DNA of 64,000 nucleotides from Allosphingosinicella sp042666435 (lineage in GTDB: Bacteria > Pseudomonadota > Alphaproteobacteria > Sphingomonadales > Sphingomonadaceae), in NCBI RefSeq assembly GCF_042666435.1, contig NZ_JBHTDC010000001.1, positions 1 to 64,000 of the forward strand, given 5' to 3'. Below, one piece after another: positions 42,698 through 51,640 of this stretch. The position numbers and the translations under genes were made by a program. Each line of letters opens with the position of its first letter. Position 1 is the stretch's first letter. The notes beneath the pieces are model-generated. The model saw only the letters and a list, made by a program, of their open reading frames with translations, ran no database searches and had not been told where the DNA came from.

Positions 42698-44374
42698 ATG
42701 GATTTCAATTCGCTTCTGGCGCCTTATGCGAGCGGCTGGCACGATGGTGGCGGGCGGATCACCTTCTCGTTTCTGACAACCGTCCCGCGTTACTATAGTG
42801 ATCGCCAGGATATTACCGGGGACGGCTTTTCCGATGTCGTGTGGATCACGCCATGGGATCCGCTCAGCCTCAGCACGAGCGTGGTGATGAGCGCGACGGA
42901 AAAGGAGTTCACCCATCTCGCCGTCCAGGCGATGAACGAAGTGGCCGACATCGGGCTCGTAGAGGGCACGATCGGCGGGACGACCGTCGGCGACATCACT
43001 TTCGCATCCGCGCGATTCGGCGAGGCGGCCACATTCGGATTCGCCGCCGACTTTCCCGGGACGCTCGGCGTGGCGTCGAGCCATGGCGACATCTGGCTCA
43101 ACCGCACCAATCCCAACCAGGCGGTTCCGCGCTACGGGGACACCGGTTGGCACACCATATTGCACGAGCTCGGCCATGCGCTGGGACTCACCCATCCCGA
43201 CGAGGATCCGAACAATTTCCGGGGCGATCCCCGCAACAACCAGCAGTGGACGATGATGTCCTATGTGCCCCATCCCGGTCAGGCCGACGTCCACGAGCCG
43301 AGCGCGGGCTGGCCGGTCACGCCGATGATGTGGGACATCCAGGCCCTGCAGGCGATTTACGGCCCCAATCTCGAAACGCGAACCGGCGCGACGACCTATT
43401 TCGGCTCGGCGGCGCGCGGTTCGGTCGCGGCCTTCTCCCTCTCCGAGGCCGGCCGGTTGTCGCCTGCCTTCCCGGCTATCCTCACCATCTGGGATGCCGG
43501 CGGCATCGATACGATCAGCGCCGACAACCAGAGTGCCCGGGCGGTCATCGACCTCAATAACGGCGCCTTTTCGACGATTGGCCTCGTCGCTGACAATATT
43601 GGGATCGCCGAAGCGGTCATGGTCGATGACGCGATCGTCAACCTCATCGAAAATGCGGTGGGCGGCGCCGCCGACGATCGGCTCACCGGCAATGGCGGCG
43701 ACAACCGGCTGGACGGCGGCGCCGGCGCGGACCGAATGTACGGCAATGGCGGCGACGACCTGTTCATCGTCGACGCCACCGGGGACAGGGTCGTCGAGCG
43801 TGCTGGCAGCGGCGTCGATACGGTACATAGCTTCGTCTCCTTCGCGCTGACCACCCAGGTGGAGAATCTGGCTCTCAAGGGAACGGCCGCCATCGCCGCG
43901 ATCGGCAGCAGTCGAGGCAATGCGTTGACCGGAAACGGTTCTGCCAACCTTATCGACGGAGGAGGGGGCGCGGACAAGTTGAAAGGCGGGGACGGGTCCG
44001 ACAGGCTTGACGGAGGTTCCCACCGCGACACGATGATGGGCGGCGCGGGCGCCGACAGGTTTCTGTTCGACGACGGCGACAGTTCGGCCATCCGCGCCGC
44101 GGCCGACCGGATCGTCGATTTCGATCCTTCCGAAGGCGATCGGATCGATTTGCGCGCCATCGACGCGCGATCCGCCTCTCCCGATGTCAACAACGCCTTC
44201 CGCTTTCTTGGCGCCGACGCGTTTTCCGGCAACGGGCGGGGCGGCGAGCTTCGTTTCCGGGAAGTGCGCGGCAATATCTTCATATCGGGCGATGTCGACG
44301 GCGACGGCGTGGGCGACTTCGCGATCCGCCTCGACGGGGTGCATGATCTGGTCGCGACCGACTTCCTGCTTTAG
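42698..44374 (+). CDS. Serralysin-type (M10) metalloprotease with RTX repeats
   Basis: Secreted zinc endopeptidase, 558 aa. No signal peptide, as expected for type I secretion. The zinc site is His156-Glu157, His160 and His166 in HELGHALGLTH, and the Met-turn is TMMSYVP near 187. The second half has glycine-rich RTX repeats (LTGNGGDNRLDGGAGADRMYG from about 329 and GGDGSDRLDGG from about 430), which bind Ca2+ and form a beta-roll. A final VVATDFLL-type hydrophobic end can serve as secretion signal. No export ABC transporter or inhibitor gene is visible here. It directly follows tRNA-Arg. Confidence 0.9.
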   Translation: MDFNSLLAPYASGWHDGGGRITFSFLTTVPRYYSDRQDITGDGFSDVVWITPWDPLSLSTSVVMSATEKEFTHLAVQAMNEVADIGLVEGTIGGTTVGDITFASARFGEAATFGFAADFPGTLGVASSHGDIWLNRTNPNQAVPRYGDTGWHTILHELGHALGLTHPDEDPNNFRGDPRNNQQWTMMSYVPHPGQADVHEPSAGWPVTPMMWDIQALQAIYGPNLETRTGATTYFGSAARGSVAAFSLSEAGRLSPAFPAILTIWDAGGIDTISADNQSARAVIDLNNGAFSTIGLVADNIGIAEAVMVDDAIVNLIENAVGGAADDRLTGNGGDNRLDGGAGADRMYGNGGDDLFIVDATGDRVVERAGSGVDTVHSFVSFALTTQVENLALKGTAAIAAIGSSRGNALTGNGSANLIDGGGGADKLKGGDGSDRLDGGSHRDTMMGGAGADRFLFDDGDSSAIRAAADRIVDFDPSEGDRIDLRAIDARSASPDVNNAFRFLGADAFSGNGRGGELRFREVRGNIFISGDVDGDGVGDFAIRLDGVHDLVATDFLL

Positions 44375-44481
44375 AGCGTCGTCACCCGGTCCATGTCCGT
44401 GGCTCTGCGCTTCGCGCGGCGGCGCGGGCCATGGGGGTCTCGTCTTTTAGGGAGCGGGCAGTCGCAGCGTTGGAGCCCAGA

Positions 44482-45099
44482 ATGAGCCAGATGGATGAAG
44501 CGGTCGACGGCGACCTGGTCCGGAGCCCCCGCGATATCGCCGTGCCGGTGGACGTTCGGGATGCCGTGCGGACGCTGATCCGCTGGGCGGGGGACGATCC
44601 CGACCGCGAGGGCCTGATCGACACGCCGGCGCGGGTCGCCCGCGCCTGGCGGGAATATGCACAGGGTTATGCCGAGGATCCTTCGCATCACCTCAGCCGC
44701 ACCTTTGAGGAGGTCGGCGGCTATGACGAGATTGTGCTGCTCAAGGACATACCCTTCCAATCGCATTGCGAGCACCATATGGCGCCGATCATCGGCAAGG
44801 CGGCGATCGCCTATCTGCCCGGGAACCGCGTCGTCGGCATCTCGAAGCTGGCGCGAGTGCTCCACGGCTTCGCCCGCCGGCTCCAGGTCCAGGAACGGCT
44901 CACCGCCCAGGTCGCCGACTGCATCTGGGAGCATCTGGAGCCGCAGGGCGTGGCAGTGGTGATCGAGGCGAGCCACGCCTGCATGACCGCTCGCGGTGTT
45001 CGTACCCCCGGCGTGATGATGACGACCAGCCGGATGATGGGCACCTTCCGCCAGGACGAGCGCAGCCGGCGCGAGGTGCTGGCGCTGATGGGCTATTGA
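44482..45099 (+). CDS. folE: GTP cyclohydrolase I
   Basis: First enzyme of folate synthesis: GTP to dihydroneopterin triphosphate. The 205-aa protein has FQSHCEHHMAPIIGKAAIAYLP near 92-113 (zinc-site Cys/His region), SKLARVLHGFARRLQVQERLT near 120-140 and EASHACMTARGVR near 170, all typical. The ATG at 44482 follows GGAG. It ends 6 bp into the convergent glycosyltransferase gene. Confidence 0.97.
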   Translation: MSQMDEAVDGDLVRSPRDIAVPVDVRDAVRTLIRWAGDDPDREGLIDTPARVARAWREYAQGYAEDPSHHLSRTFEEVGGYDEIVLLKDIPFQSHCEHHMAPIIGKAAIAYLPGNRVVGISKLARVLHGFARRLQVQERLTAQVADCIWEHLEPQGVAVVIEASHACMTARGVRTPGVMMTTSRMMGTFRQDERSRREVLALMGY

Positions 45100-46241
45100 G
45101 CCTCCAGAACCGGCCGCCGATAGGTCTTGACCGCGAAAAGGCGGCGGCAGCAGAGAATCAACAAGGCGATGGTGACGACCGGCAGCAGGTTGACCGTCTG
45201 GTTGAGGCCCCAAGTCTGCGCGATGCTGACCAGCGGCAGGCACCAGAGCAAGGCGAGCAGTTTTCGGTTCGTCCCCTCCGCAGCCAGCCAGAGGAACGGG
45301 ACGATCAGGATGAGCGTGTCGTAGATGTAGAAATAGGGGCTGACGAGCGTGGTGGCGACCGCCAGCATGGCCGCCTTGGCGGGAAGCCCGCATTCCTTGC
45401 GCCAGACGAGCCACACCGCCGCGGCGGCGGCCAGCGCGACGAGGATGTGAAGAGCCCAGGCGATGTCCGCCGGCATCCCGGCGAGCCGCAGCGACGCATA
45501 GACGCTCGCCATCTTGTGCCAGCCGACCAGCCCGTCCGAGGCGATCGAGGCGTAAAGCGGCATCAGATCGATCATCGCCCGATAGGGTTCGGCCCCGAAC
45601 AGGATCAGCGCCAGCAATAGCAGGCCGAGGGAGGAAAGCGCGGCGCCGGCGACGGCGCGCCAATGCCCTCCGGCGATGAAGGCGACCGGAAGGAGCACGC
45701 CCAGTTGCGGCTTGATGACGAGGCAGCCGAGGATGAGGCCGGCGACGAACGGCCGTTTGGGCAAGGCGAGCAAACCGGCGATGAAAAGCGCGGCCGTTAG
45801 GAAACCGTTCTGACCGATGAGACCGTTGACGAGCACCGCCGGAAAGGCCGCGGCGAGCCAGCCGGACCCGGGAGCGATCCGGCGAGCGGCGGCGAAATAG
45901 CCGGCGAAGGTCGCGGCGATCCACAAGCCCGCGGCGCCCGCATAAGGAAGCAGGCCGAACGGCAGCAGCAGGATGAGGAACGGGGGCGGGTAGGGGAAGG
46001 GCATCAGGCCGTCGAAATCGACGACCCTGGCCTCGACGGCGCGATGGGTGGCGATGTCGTAGGCCGCGGCGGGATCTCCGCCGAGCGTCAGCACCGACGC
46101 CGCCCAATAGCTGACGAAATCCATCTGGTAGGGATGGAGGGCGTTGACGAAGATCGCGGTCGCGCTTGCGAACAGGAAGGCGAGCGCCATCCATCGAGAG
46201 GCCCTCGGGAAGAGCGCAGGCGCCGAATGCTCCTCCATCAT
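45093..46241 (-). CDS. GT87 family (DUF2029) membrane glycosyltransferase
   Basis: A multi-helix inner-membrane protein of 382 aa with about 10 hydrophobic segments. Features of the mannosyltransferase-like DUF2029 family are the periplasmic FVSYWAASVLTLGGDPAAAYD near 45-65 and PFPYPPPFLILLLPFGLLPY near 81-100. Related enzymes transfer a sugar from polyprenyl phosphate. The acceptor is unknown. The 3' ends of this gene and folE overlap by 7 bp. Confidence 0.78.
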   Translation of the reverse strand: MMEEHSAPALFPRASRWMALAFLFASATAIFVNALHPYQMDFVSYWAASVLTLGGDPAAAYDIATHRAVEARVVDFDGLMPFPYPPPFLILLLPFGLLPYAGAAGLWIAATFAGYFAAARRIAPGSGWLAAAFPAVLVNGLIGQNGFLTAALFIAGLLALPKRPFVAGLILGCLVIKPQLGVLLPVAFIAGGHWRAVAGAALSSLGLLLLALILFGAEPYRAMIDLMPLYASIASDGLVGWHKMASVYASLRLAGMPADIAWALHILVALAAAAAVWLVWRKECGLPAKAAMLAVATTLVSPYFYIYDTLILIVPFLWLAAEGTNRKLLALLWCLPLVSIAQTWGLNQTVNLLPVVTIALLILCCRRLFAVKTYRRPVLEAQ

Positions 46242-46332
46242 CGTCTCACACCTCTCCCGGTCGGGACGAGGATTAGGGAAAGCTGGTTAACGGAGCGTTG
46301 CCTCGGGCGTTCGCCGATTGCTGCTTCAAGAC

Positions 46333-46367
46333 AAAAAAAGGCCGCCGGTTCCATCGAACGGGCGGCC
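46333..46367 (-). terminator. Intrinsic terminator of the rpsF-rpsR-rplI operon
   Basis: On the minus strand a GGCCGCC...GGCGGCC stem (46367-46361 with 46346-46340) is followed by seven Ts (46339-46333). It lies 23 bp after the rplI stop. Confidence 0.9.
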
Positions 46368-46389
46368 TCTTTCTTGAAGTGGCGGGAGC

Positions 46390-47004
46390 TTAGCCCTGGG
46401 CTTCCTCTTCGCCTTCGGTCTCGGCCGGAGCCGCTTCTTCCTCGGCGGCGATGGTGCCGGGCTCGGCATTCGCGTCATAATCCTCGGTGAAGCCGGCCTC
46501 GTCCTTCTCGAACATCTCGGCCATCACGTCGACGCCCTGCGCCTGGAGCTCGGCCTCTTCGGGCGAGCGGGCGACGTTGACCTGGATGGTGACCGAAACC
46601 TCGGGGTGGAGCGAGACCTTCACGTCCTGCACGCCGATCGCCTTGATCGGGCGGTCGAGGACGATCTGGTTCTTCTGGACCTTGTGGCCCTGGGCGTCGA
46701 GCGCCTCAACGAGATCGCGGGCCGAGACCGAGCCGTAGAGCGCGCCGGCGTTGGACGCCTGGCGGATCAGCTGGATCTTGGCGCCTTCGAGCCCCTTCGA
46801 ATCCTTTTCGGCGACCGTGCGACGCTCGGCATTGTCAGCCTCGATCTTCTCGCGATTGGATTCGAAGACCTTGCGGTTCGATTCGTTGGCGCGCAGCGCC
46901 TTGCCGTTGGGAAGGAGGAAGTTGCGGGCGTAGCCGTTCTTCACCTTCACCACGTCGCCGATGGCGCCGAGCTTCTCGATGCGTTCGAGCAGAATGATGT
47001 CCAT
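46390..47004 (-). CDS. rplI: 50S ribosomal protein L9
   Basis: Binds 23S rRNA. The 204-aa protein begins with MDIILLERIEKLGAIGDVVKVKNGYARNFLLP (the N-terminal domain, given as a region), then the long central helix and the C-terminal domain. It is longer than the roughly 150 residues of E. coli L9 because of an acidic tail (about 150-204, rich in Glu and Ala), a feature seen in sphingomonads. It lies 12 bp after rpsR. Confidence 0.97.
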   Translation of the reverse strand: MDIILLERIEKLGAIGDVVKVKNGYARNFLLPNGKALRANESNRKVFESNREKIEADNAERRTVAEKDSKGLEGAKIQLIRQASNAGALYGSVSARDLVEALDAQGHKVQKNQIVLDRPIKAIGVQDVKVSLHPEVSVTIQVNVARSPEEAELQAQGVDVMAEMFEKDEAGFTEDYDANAEPGTIAAEEEAAPAETEGEEEAQG

Positions 47005-47016
47005 GATGTCTGCTCC

Positions 47017-47241
47017 TTACTTCACGACGTAGGGGAGAAGGCCGAGATGCCGGGCGCGCTTGACCGCCTTGGCGAGCTCGCGCTGCTTCTTGGCCGAAAC
47101 GGCGGTGATGCGGCTGGGGACGATCTTGCCGCGCTCGGAGACGAAGCCCTGGAGGAGGCGAACGTCCTTATAGTCGATGACGGGAGCGTCCTTGCCGGAG
47201 AAGGGGCAGCTCTTGCGGCGGCGGAAAAATGGGCGGGCCAT
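47017..47241 (-). CDS. rpsR: 30S ribosomal protein S18
   Basis: A 74-aa small-subunit protein with RPFFRRRKSCPFSGKDAP at its start, the conserved IDYKDVRLLQGFVSERGKI and the PSRITAVSAKKQRELAKAVKRARHLGLLPY end (given as a region). It lies 18 bp downstream of rpsF, in the standard operon order S6-S18-L9. Confidence 0.97.
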   Translation of the reverse strand: MARPFFRRRKSCPFSGKDAPVIDYKDVRLLQGFVSERGKIVPSRITAVSAKKQRELAKAVKRARHLGLLPYVVK

Positions 47242-47259
47242 GTGTCTTGTCCTTCTCGC

Positions 47260-47682
47260 TTAGCTGTCGCGGTCTTCGCGGTCGCGGCGCGGGCCGCGAT
47301 CGTCGCGGTCGCCCCGTCCGCCGCGGTCGTCACGGCCGCGTCCGCCGCGGTCGCTGCGCTCGTTGCGGCGCATCATCGCCGACGGACCCTGCTCGTGCGC
47401 GTCGACCTTGATGGTCATGTAGCGGACGACGTCCTCGTTGATCTGGGTCTGGCGCTCGAGCTCGGCCACGACCGGCGCCGGAGCGTCGACGTCGAGCATC
47501 ACATAATGCGCCTTGCGGTTCTTCTGGATGCGATAGGCGAGGGAGCGAAGCCCCCAGGTCTCCGTCTTGACGACCTTGCCGCCATTATCCTCGATGATCT
47601 TGGTGGCGTTTTCCGCCAGCGCATCGACCTGGGCTTGGGCCAGATCCTGACGCGCGAGAAACACATGCTCGTAGAGAGGCAT
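47260..47682 (-). CDS. rpsF: 30S ribosomal protein S6
   Basis: A 140-aa protein with the S6 fold: MPLYEHVFLARQDLAQAQVD, KVVKTETWGLRSLAYRIQKN and HYVMLDVDAPAP. The core ends near residue 101; residues 102-140 are an Arg/Asp/Gly-rich tail (RSDRGGRGRDDRGG and similar). The tail is longer than in E. coli S6, where it is the site of glutamate addition; here it is of a different, basic-acidic repetitive composition. Confidence 0.96.
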   Translation of the reverse strand: MPLYEHVFLARQDLAQAQVDALAENATKIIEDNGGKVVKTETWGLRSLAYRIQKNRKAHYVMLDVDAPAPVVAELERQTQINEDVVRYMTIKVDAHEQGPSAMMRRNERSDRGGRGRDDRGGRGDRDDRGPRRDREDRDS

Positions 47683-48430
47683 GGACTCGTGTCCTTCATA
47701 TTGGCCGATCGCTGACGCCGCACCATGCGAACGCCCCTCCGGCTGTCGTCACGTATTTGTTTGTCGCGATTTCCGAGCCGGCGGCGTTGCCGCCTCGCAA
47801 TCGCTTCAGTCAATGCAAACCGGGGCTGGAGAAACATGCCCTCCGCCCCGGAAGGCGGCCTAATGGCGGATGAGGGGGCAAAAAGCAAGCCTCCAGAACG
47901 ATCGCCCGTGCGGCCGGGGCTTACCCAGGATAAGCGATCCCGGCGAAATGTCCCAATGTTCGCAGTCGCCATGGCGATTCCGCCAGCTACGCAACCGCCG
48001 AGCGTTGAACCCTTGGCACGCCAGACATCCGCCCAGCAACCCGCGCCCTCTCGCCAAGCTTGCAGACATGCTCATGTTTCGGAACATAACAGAAACAGGC
48101 GCCTGTAGGAAAGCCCGGCGCTCGCCGCGCAACGACCGCTTGTGGCCGTTTCACGACGTCTGCTTCCGGCTCGCGAAGCCTGGAAGCCGACGTTCAGCGC
48201 GTAGGATTGTAGTGTTCGCTATCACCCCAATGGTCATCCTCGCGGAGGAACTGCTACATGGCGGGCTCGACCTTCAAGGGCGGATCGAGATCCCCGACGA
48301 GCCACAGGATGTGACGAGCATCGTCTGCTTCGCCGAGGCCGTCGAGCTGCGTCCTGGACAGTAGGCAAGTAATAGACCGACCCCGACAGGCCAGCATGGC
48401 GACGACCGGCCCGAGCGCAAGCGGCTGTGC
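47683..48430. other. 748-bp stretch without a clear gene
   Basis: The rpsF promoter must lie in the first part of this stretch. I see no convincing coding frame: the longest candidate (47870-48364, plus strand) has poor composition except for its last 44 codons from ATG 48230, ending in QGRIEIPDEPQDVTSIVCF and similar, which look protein-like and could be a remnant. An AT-rich dyad GTTTCGGAACATAACAGAAAC lies near 48073-48093. No tRNA, REP repeat or riboswitch was recognised. Confidence 0.5.
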
Positions 48431-50125
48431 TCAACCGGTCGTGGCCAGTGCGCGCCCCTCGGCCAGCGCCGCCCGCACGGCGGCCGCCAGGTCGTCGATC
48501 CGAAACGGCTTGCGGAGGACGCGATCGGCGGCAACGACCTTGTCCACGGCATCCATGTCGGCGTAGCCGGTGGCAAGGATGATCGGAAGCTCGGGGAGCT
48601 GATCACGTATCGCCAGGGTCAGCTCCGCCCCGTTCATTTCCGGCATCGCGAAATCCACGATCATCAGGTCAGGCCGCCCATCGGCCAGGCAATCGAGCGC
48701 CTCCATTCCACTGGCCGCCTGCAGCACCGCGAAGCCGAGCATCTCGAGGCACTCGACGAGGAAACGCCGGACGGCGGCATCATCCTCAACGACGAGGATC
48801 CGCTCGCGGGCCCCCGGACGCAGCATCCTGTCCGCCGCAGCACTCTCGCCACCGCTCGCCTTCGAGGGGGCGGTTGACGGAAGCCAGATCGATACCATCG
48901 AGCCCTCGCCGGGCGAGCTTTTCAGCTTGACGGTCCCTCCTGACTGCCTCGCGATACCGTAGACCTGGCTCAGGCCGAGCCCGGTTCCCTTTCCGACCGG
49001 CTTGGTGGTGAAGAAGGGATCGAACACCTTCTCGATCAGCTCGGGCGGGATCCCGGTGCCGGTGTCGCACACGCTTATCACCCCGAACGAGCTCGCCGCT
49101 TCACTGCTATCGCCTTCCCCGTCACGTTCCAACGAGGAGCTTATGGTGATGATGCCGCCGTTCGGCATCGCATCGCGAGCATTGATGGCAAGATTGAGCA
49201 CTGCGAGCTCGAGCTGGTTGGCATCCGCCATCGCCCACGGATCAGACGCCGCGAAACACATTTCGACGCGTGCCTCGGCACCGATCGTCCGCTCCAGGAG
49301 ATCGCTCATGCCAGAGAGCAGAGCATTGATGTTGACGGGAGCCAGGTCAAGCCGCTGGCTTCGGGAGAAGGCGAGCAGCTGCTGAGTCAGCCTTGCAGCG
49401 CGATTTGCCGCTTGAACGGCGAAGCCCGCCTGGCGGATGGTCTTCTCGTCAGACGCCCGTCGCTGGATCATGTCGAGATTGCCCGAGACGACGGTAAGGA
49501 GATTGTTGAAGTCGTGGGCGATGCCGCCGGTGAGCTGTCCCATCGCCTCCATCTTCTGGGCCTGCACCAGTGCCGCCTGTGCGCGCTCGCGCTCGGTGAT
49601 CTCCTGTATCAGCTGGTCATTGGCACGAGACAGCTCGGCGGTGCGCTGGAGGATGCGCGCCTCCAGCGTCGCGTTGAGCTGGGTGAGCCGCTCTTCGGCT
49701 TCCTTCAGCTCCTCGAGATGGCTGCGCGCCTCATACTGACGGCGACGGCCGCGCAATGCCGACGACACCGTTCGCAGCAGCGTTTCACCATGGATCGGCC
49801 GCTCGAGCAGAATCACATTGCCGAGCTGCTCCAGCATCTGCGCCGCCTCGGGCGGACGGCGGCCGGATCGCTTGGTGGCGAGCAGGACGAACGGGAAGTC
49901 GGACCAGGGCGGCTGGCTTGCGAGCGAGGAGACGAGCCCTTCCCGATCCGCGTCGACTAGCGATTCCTCGGTGACCACAGCGGTGCCCGCGCCAGCGGAG
50001 AGCTGCTCGGTAAGCTCGGCCACGCTGGTGCAGATGCAACATGCATGGCCCTGCCTGGAGAGGAGCTGGTCGACGACCTGTGCGTCCCGGCCTCGCAGCG
50101 CCAGGAGCAGAATCCGTTCCTCCAC
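48431..50125 (-). CDS. Hybrid sensor histidine kinase/response regulator
   Basis: A cytoplasmic phosphorelay protein of 564 aa. Order: a receiver-like N-terminus (1-120) lacking a clear Asp site, a coiled coil (130-180), a HisKA domain with the phosphorylated His in GGIAHDFNNLL (about 203), an HATPase domain with NLAINARDAMPNGG, and DTGTGIP and GKGTGLGLSQVYG, and a C-terminal receiver with Asp in LMIVDFAMPEMNG (about 495). No membrane segment or signal peptide. It starts 3 bp after the KaiC-like stop, so the pair is coupled. Confidence 0.88.
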   Translation of the reverse strand: MEERILLLALRGRDAQVVDQLLSRQGHACCICTSVAELTEQLSAGAGTAVVTEESLVDADREGLVSSLASQPPWSDFPFVLLATKRSGRRPPEAAQMLEQLGNVILLERPIHGETLLRTVSSALRGRRRQYEARSHLEELKEAEERLTQLNATLEARILQRTAELSRANDQLIQEITERERAQAALVQAQKMEAMGQLTGGIAHDFNNLLTVVSGNLDMIQRRASDEKTIRQAGFAVQAANRAARLTQQLLAFSRSQRLDLAPVNINALLSGMSDLLERTIGAEARVEMCFAASDPWAMADANQLELAVLNLAINARDAMPNGGIITISSSLERDGEGDSSEAASSFGVISVCDTGTGIPPELIEKVFDPFFTTKPVGKGTGLGLSQVYGIARQSGGTVKLKSSPGEGSMVSIWLPSTAPSKASGGESAAADRMLRPGARERILVVEDDAAVRRFLVECLEMLGFAVLQAASGMEALDCLADGRPDLMIVDFAMPEMNGAELTLAIRDQLPELPIILATGYADMDAVDKVVAADRVLRKPFRIDDLAAAVRAALAEGRALATTG

Positions 50126-50128
50126 CGC

Positions 50129-51640
50129 CTAGCTCTCGGCCGCGGCCGGCTCGGCCGCCAGCAAGGGAGTGGCGCCGCGATAGGCGGGAGCGCCGGTCAG
50201 CACGCCTTCGAAATCCTTGAGCGGCTCGCCGACCTCGATTCCGCCTGATGTGAGCTGGAACTCGCGAATGCTCGACTGGTGGGGAGTGACCCGACTTTTG
50301 ACCACCGACAATGCCTTCAGCAGCGAGCCTTTGGCCTCGAAATAGCGAAACAGGAAGATGGTGTCGGAGAGATAGCTGAGATCGACGTCAGACCGAACAT
50401 CCCCGACCATGCCGTGCTGGCCCAGGATAAGCATGGTGATCACGCCCTGCTGATTAAGATAGCTAAGCATCTCGTGCATCTGCAGCAGCAGATATTTCTC
50501 GCCCGGCATCGCCTGGAGAAAGGCGTTGAGGCTGTCGATCACAAGAAAGCGCACGCCGTCATGCTCGACGGCGCAGCGGACCCGGCTGGCGAACTCCCCC
50601 GGCGACAGCTCGGCGGGATCGACCTGCGACAGCTGGAGCATGCCGCTGTTCAGATGCGCCTGAAGATCCATGCTCATCGCGGCGGCGCGGGCAAGCATCG
50701 TCGCCCTCCCCTCGTCGAACAGGAAATAGGCCGCCTTATCGCCGCGCTCCATCGCCGTGAGCCCGCAGCGGACCGCGGTGCTCGTCTTGCCTACGCCGGA
50801 TGGCCCACTCAGCAACGTGTTCGTGCCGGGCGCGAGGCCACCGCCAAGCATTTCGTCCATCCGCGGGATGCCGGTCGAGACCAGGCTGCCGGTGAAGGGA
50901 CGATGATGCTCCGCCGCTATCAGCCGCGGGAAAACCGCGACGCCGCCGGTCTCGATCTCGAAGTCGTGAAACCCACCGCGATACTTGACCCCGCGCATCT
51001 TCACCACCCGCAGCCGCCGCCGCTCGGAGCCGTAGTCGCCGGCGGCCTGCTCGAGAGTGATGACGCCGTGGGCAATGCTGTGCAACTGCAAGTCGTTCGG
51101 ATCGGAGCTGCGATCGTCGAGCATCAGCACGGTACATTCACGCGTGGAGAAATATTGCTTCAGCGCGAGGATCTGGCGCCGGTAGCGCAACGAGTTCTGC
51201 GCGAGCAGGCGAAGCTCGGAGAGACTGTCGAACACCACGCGCCCAGGGCGGAACCGGTCGACGCAGCCCATTACGCCCTTGATCGTCTCGCCTAGCTCGA
51301 CCTCGGACGGTTCGAGAATCGACTGCTCACTGTCGAGGTCGAGGCCGTCCTCGCTCACAAGCTCGAATATCTCGATGTCATCGAGCGACCAGTTGTGGCT
51401 CCGCGCTACCTCCCGCAACTCCGCCGCGGTCTCCGATAAGGTAATGTAGAGACCTCGCTCGCCCGCCTTCGCGCCGTCGAGAAGGAACTGCAGAGCTATG
51501 GTCGTCTTGCCGCTCCCGGGCGTGCCTTCGAGCAGATACACGCGGTGGGCGGTGAGTCCGCCACCAAGCACATTGTCGAGATCAGGTATGCCAGTTGAAA
51601 CGCGCGCGGCGGGTTGGACTCCTTTGGTCGTTGGCTGCAT
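50129..51640 (-). CDS. KaiC-like double-domain ATPase
   Basis: A RecA-fold ATPase of 503 aa with two KaiC domains. CI: Walker A GTPGSGKTT at 39-47, VVFDSLSEL as Walker B. CII: Walker A SGPSGVGKTST near 268-278, FLVIDSLNAF near 356. Unlike cyanobacterial KaiC, the segment around the S431/T432 phosphosites reads LSYLSDTIFLFRYFE, so only the Ser side appears kept. No kaiA or kaiB is nearby. The coupling with a hybrid kinase suggests a signalling rather than a clock role. Confidence 0.85.
   Translation of the reverse strand: MQPTTKGVQPAARVSTGIPDLDNVLGGGLTAHRVYLLEGTPGSGKTTIALQFLLDGAKAGERGLYITLSETAAELREVARSHNWSLDDIEIFELVSEDGLDLDSEQSILEPSEVELGETIKGVMGCVDRFRPGRVVFDSLSELRLLAQNSLRYRRQILALKQYFSTRECTVLMLDDRSSDPNDLQLHSIAHGVITLEQAAGDYGSERRRLRVVKMRGVKYRGGFHDFEIETGGVAVFPRLIAAEHHRPFTGSLVSTGIPRMDEMLGGGLAPGTNTLLSGPSGVGKTSTAVRCGLTAMERGDKAAYFLFDEGRATMLARAAAMSMDLQAHLNSGMLQLSQVDPAELSPGEFASRVRCAVEHDGVRFLVIDSLNAFLQAMPGEKYLLLQMHEMLSYLNQQGVITMLILGQHGMVGDVRSDVDLSYLSDTIFLFRYFEAKGSLLKALSVVKSRVTPHQSSIREFQLTSGGIEVGEPLKDFEGVLTGAPAYRGATPLLAAEPAAAES

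Noticed and set aside
43680..44060. Short repeated DNA in the protease gene as a possible CRISPR array
   Set aside because: The repeats are in frame and encode Gly/Asp-rich RTX nonapeptides of varying sequence; spacer-like units are absent. No cas genes were seen.
42632..44344. 570-aa minus-strand frame opposite the serralysin gene
   Set aside because: Antisense shadow of an RTX gene; the opposite strand has catalytic motifs and a ribosome context.
47870..48364. 164-aa plus-strand frame as a real gene
   Set aside because: The N-terminal two thirds have poor composition with many Arg, Pro and Trp; only the last 44 codons are plausible, so the gene was not called.
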